A stretch of DNA of 20,355 nt from UBA1822 sp963615055 (lineage in GTDB: Bacteria > Bacillota > Negativicutes > Veillonellales > Dialisteraceae), in NCBI GenBank assembly GCA_963615055.1, contig CAVEFO010000036.1:1-20355 (forward strand). Direction: 5' to 3'. The notes beneath the pieces were generated by a model, which saw only the letters and a program-made list of their open reading frames with translations, was not told the origin of the DNA and ran no database searches. The translations under genes and the position numbers were made by a program. Positions 19,239 through 20,355 of this stretch are shown piece by piece. Position 1 is the stretch's first letter. Each line of letters begins with the position of its first letter.

Positions 19239-20168
19239 TCATTCTCCTTTTTTATCGGCGGTGTCGCTCGCAATCCAATAGAGCGGGCGCTGCTGCGTTT
19301 CCTTGAAAATCCGGCTGATGTATTCGCCCACGATGCCGAGGGAAACGAGGTTCAGGCTGCCGAAGAGGGACACGATGATGACCATGGTCGACCAGCCGGG
19401 GACGGCGTAGTCCATGAGATAGCAGAAGAGGGCGTGCGCGATGAGGGCGAGGCCGAAAAGTCCGGCCAGGACGCCGATGTAAAAGGCCATCCGAAGCGGC
19501 GCGGTGCTGTTCGTCAAAATGCCGTCCATGGCAAAGTGCAGCATTTTCCGCATGGAAAATTTGGAAACGCCGGCATGGCGCGGCGGCGCGACGAATTCGA
19601 CGACAGTCTGCTGGTAGCCGAGGTTTCCGACGATGCCGCGGATGAAACGGCTGTGTTCGCGGAATTTCCGGAACGTCAAAATGGCCTTGCGGTCCATGAG
19701 GCGGAAATCGCTGCCGCCGGGGCGAATCGGGCTGTCGGAAATCGAATTGATAAAGGCGTAGTAGCCGGATGAGGTGATGCGTTTCACAAAGCCGGCGTCT
19801 TCGGTCGCGGTGCGGATGGTCTGCACGATATCGTAGCCTTCGCGCCATTTTTCGACGAGCGTCGGGATGAGCGCCGGCGGATGCTGCAGATCGCCGTCCA
19901 TCGTAATGACGGCATCGCCATCGGCCAAATCCATGCCGCAGGTAATCGCGATCTGGTGCCCGAAATTCCGCGCGAAATGGATGGCGCGGACGTGAGGATC
20001 GGCCTCGGCAAGCGCCGTCAAAATTTCTTCACTCCGATCTCGCGAGCCGTCATTGACGAAAAGAATTTCATAATCCTCTCCGAGTTCTCGCATGACGCGG
20101 GTGACTTCGTCGTGGAAATATTGGATGTTTTCTTCCTCGTTGTACACGGGGGTGACGATGGATATCAT
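19239..20168 (-). CDS. Polyprenyl-phosphate glycosyltransferase (GT2, GtrB/ArnC/DPM1-like)
   Basis: Enzymes of this group move a sugar from a nucleotide donor to undecaprenyl phosphate on the cytoplasmic face; the lipid-linked sugar then modifies cell-surface polymers. The 309-residue protein has the GT2 start ISIVTPVYNEEENI, VNDGSRD (nucleotide binding), a DGDLQHPP metal-binding motif near residue 90, and the GGSDFRLMDRKA acceptor-side motif. Two C-terminal transmembrane helices lie at about 228-255 and 263-288, followed by GEYISRIFKETQQRPLYW. AAAGGAG precedes ATG 20168. It is the first gene of a two-gene unit whose second gene is the RuBisCO-like protein. No flippase (GtrA) or acceptor-side transferase is next to it. 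The sugar is unknown. Confidence 0.93.
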   Translation of the reverse strand: MISIVTPVYNEEENIQYFHDEVTRVMRELGEDYEILFVNDGSRDRSEEILTALAEADPHVRAIHFARNFGHQIAITCGMDLADGDAVITMDGDLQHPPALIPTLVEKWREGYDIVQTIRTATEDAGFVKRITSSGYYAFINSISDSPIRPGGSDFRLMDRKAILTFRKFREHSRFIRGIVGNLGYQQTVVEFVAPPRHAGVSKFSMRKMLHFAMDGILTNSTAPLRMAFYIGVLAGLFGLALIAHALFCYLMDYAVPGWSTMVIIVSLFGSLNLVSLGIVGEYISRIFKETQQRPLYWIASDTADKKGE

Positions 20169-20197
20169 AATGTCTCCTTTTTTGTTTTACGCTTTTT

Positions 20198-20208
20198 ATT
20201 ATAGCACA
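20198..20208 (-). promoter_or_regulatory. Extended -10 promoter of the glycosyltransferase / RuBisCO-like unit
   Basis: On the minus strand TGTGCTATAAT (20208-20198) is a perfect -10 with TG extension. The -35 region is pyrimidine-rich and poor. The start should be about 7 bases further, leaving a leader of roughly 23 bases with AAAAAAGGAG. Confidence 0.6.
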
Positions 20209-20230
20209 ATGGCGAAGGGAAGGAGGAAAT

Positions 20231-20281
20231 AAAAAGGAGCTGTGAGGAAACATTTTTGCGTTTTCTCGCAGCTCTTTTTTT
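20231..20281. terminator. Bidirectional terminator upstream of the glycosyltransferase promoter
   Basis: A long stem (AAAAAGGAGCTGTGAGGAAAC with GTTTTCTCGCAGCTCTTTTTT, few mismatches) with loop ATTTTTG. Seven T follow on the plus strand and CCTTTTTATTT on the minus strand. It ends minus-strand transcription coming from beyond the window before the glycosyltransferase promoter. Confidence 0.85.
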
Positions 20282-20291
20282 GTAAAATCAC

Positions 20292-20355
20292 GCGGGGCGG
20301 TTCCCCGCAGAACTCCTGTCGTTCTTCATTTCCTTTCTTTTCCGAAAAAGAAAGG
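20292..20355. other. Two hairpins at the right edge of the window
   Basis: GCGGGG-CGGTT-CCCCGC (20292-20308) and CCTTTCTTTT-CCGA-AAAAGAAAGG (20332-20355, perfect 10-bp stem) lie in otherwise unassigned sequence. They may be the 3' end of a gene or RNA beyond the window. Confidence 0.4.

Overview
The window looks like chromosomal DNA of a diderm Firmicute of the class Negativicutes (Veillonella/Selenomonas/Dialister/Megasphaera relatives). Three things together suggest this: an SLH-domain porin of the OmpM type (outer membrane tethered to peptidoglycan), a trimeric autotransporter with a YadA-type anchor, and a Firmicutes-style T-box leader. Genus cannot be read from the sequence. Genes are moderately GC-rich, which produces many long antisense ORFs that I treat as shadows.

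Layout, left to right. 1-83 is the end of a membrane protein. 466-1653 (+) is a family III (CaiB/BaiF) CoA-transferase with its own promoter and terminator. 2169-6425 (+) is a 1418-residue trimeric autotransporter adhesin with a long structured leader that carries a G8 tract and an intrinsic terminator before the start codon. 6785-9746 (+) is a T-box-controlled unit: a class III PLP enzyme close to the amino-acid racemase / isoleucine 2-epimerase branch, followed by a YkvI-type membrane protein. 9949-10581 (+) is a secreted DUF3298 protein. 10582-11311 is gene-poor. It holds a candidate type I toxin-antitoxin locus (a 20-residue hydrophobic peptide on the minus strand, a convergent small RNA on the plus strand, and a shared bidirectional terminator) and a 22-codon remnant of a type I restriction hsdR gene. 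11312-13974 (-) is nrdDG, the anaerobic class III ribonucleotide reductase and its activase, with a candidate NrdR box and a structured leader. 14708-15490 (-) is an amino-acid ABC substrate-binding lipoprotein, divergent from 15920-17254 (+), the SLH porin. 17428-18031 is a 75-bp minisatellite that runs into the 3' end of 18017-19237 (-), a form IV RuBisCO-like protein translationally coupled to 19239-20168 (-), a GtrB/ArnC-type polyprenyl-phosphate glycosyltransferase.

Cell-surface functions are over-represented (adhesin, SLH porin, secreted DUF3298 protein, substrate-binding lipoprotein, lipid-linked glycosyltransferase). The metabolic genes fit an anaerobic, amino-acid-using lifestyle: nrdDG makes dNTPs without oxygen, and the T-box unit ties an amino-acid-converting enzyme and a putative transporter to tRNA charging.

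The most promising undescribed system is the 10669-10967 locus. The peptide gene has a Shine-Dalgarno sequence locked in a perfect 8-bp hairpin. The convergent small RNA repeats the 5' leader of the peptide mRNA, including its anti-Shine-Dalgarno segment, so the antitoxin looks like an inverted copy of the toxin leader. Also notable are the G8 tract plus terminator in the adhesin leader, the minisatellite that supplies the stop codon of the RuBisCO-like gene, and an Asp-to-Glu change at the PLP-nitrogen contact of the class III enzyme. All assignments are by reading alone; no searches or folding programs were run.
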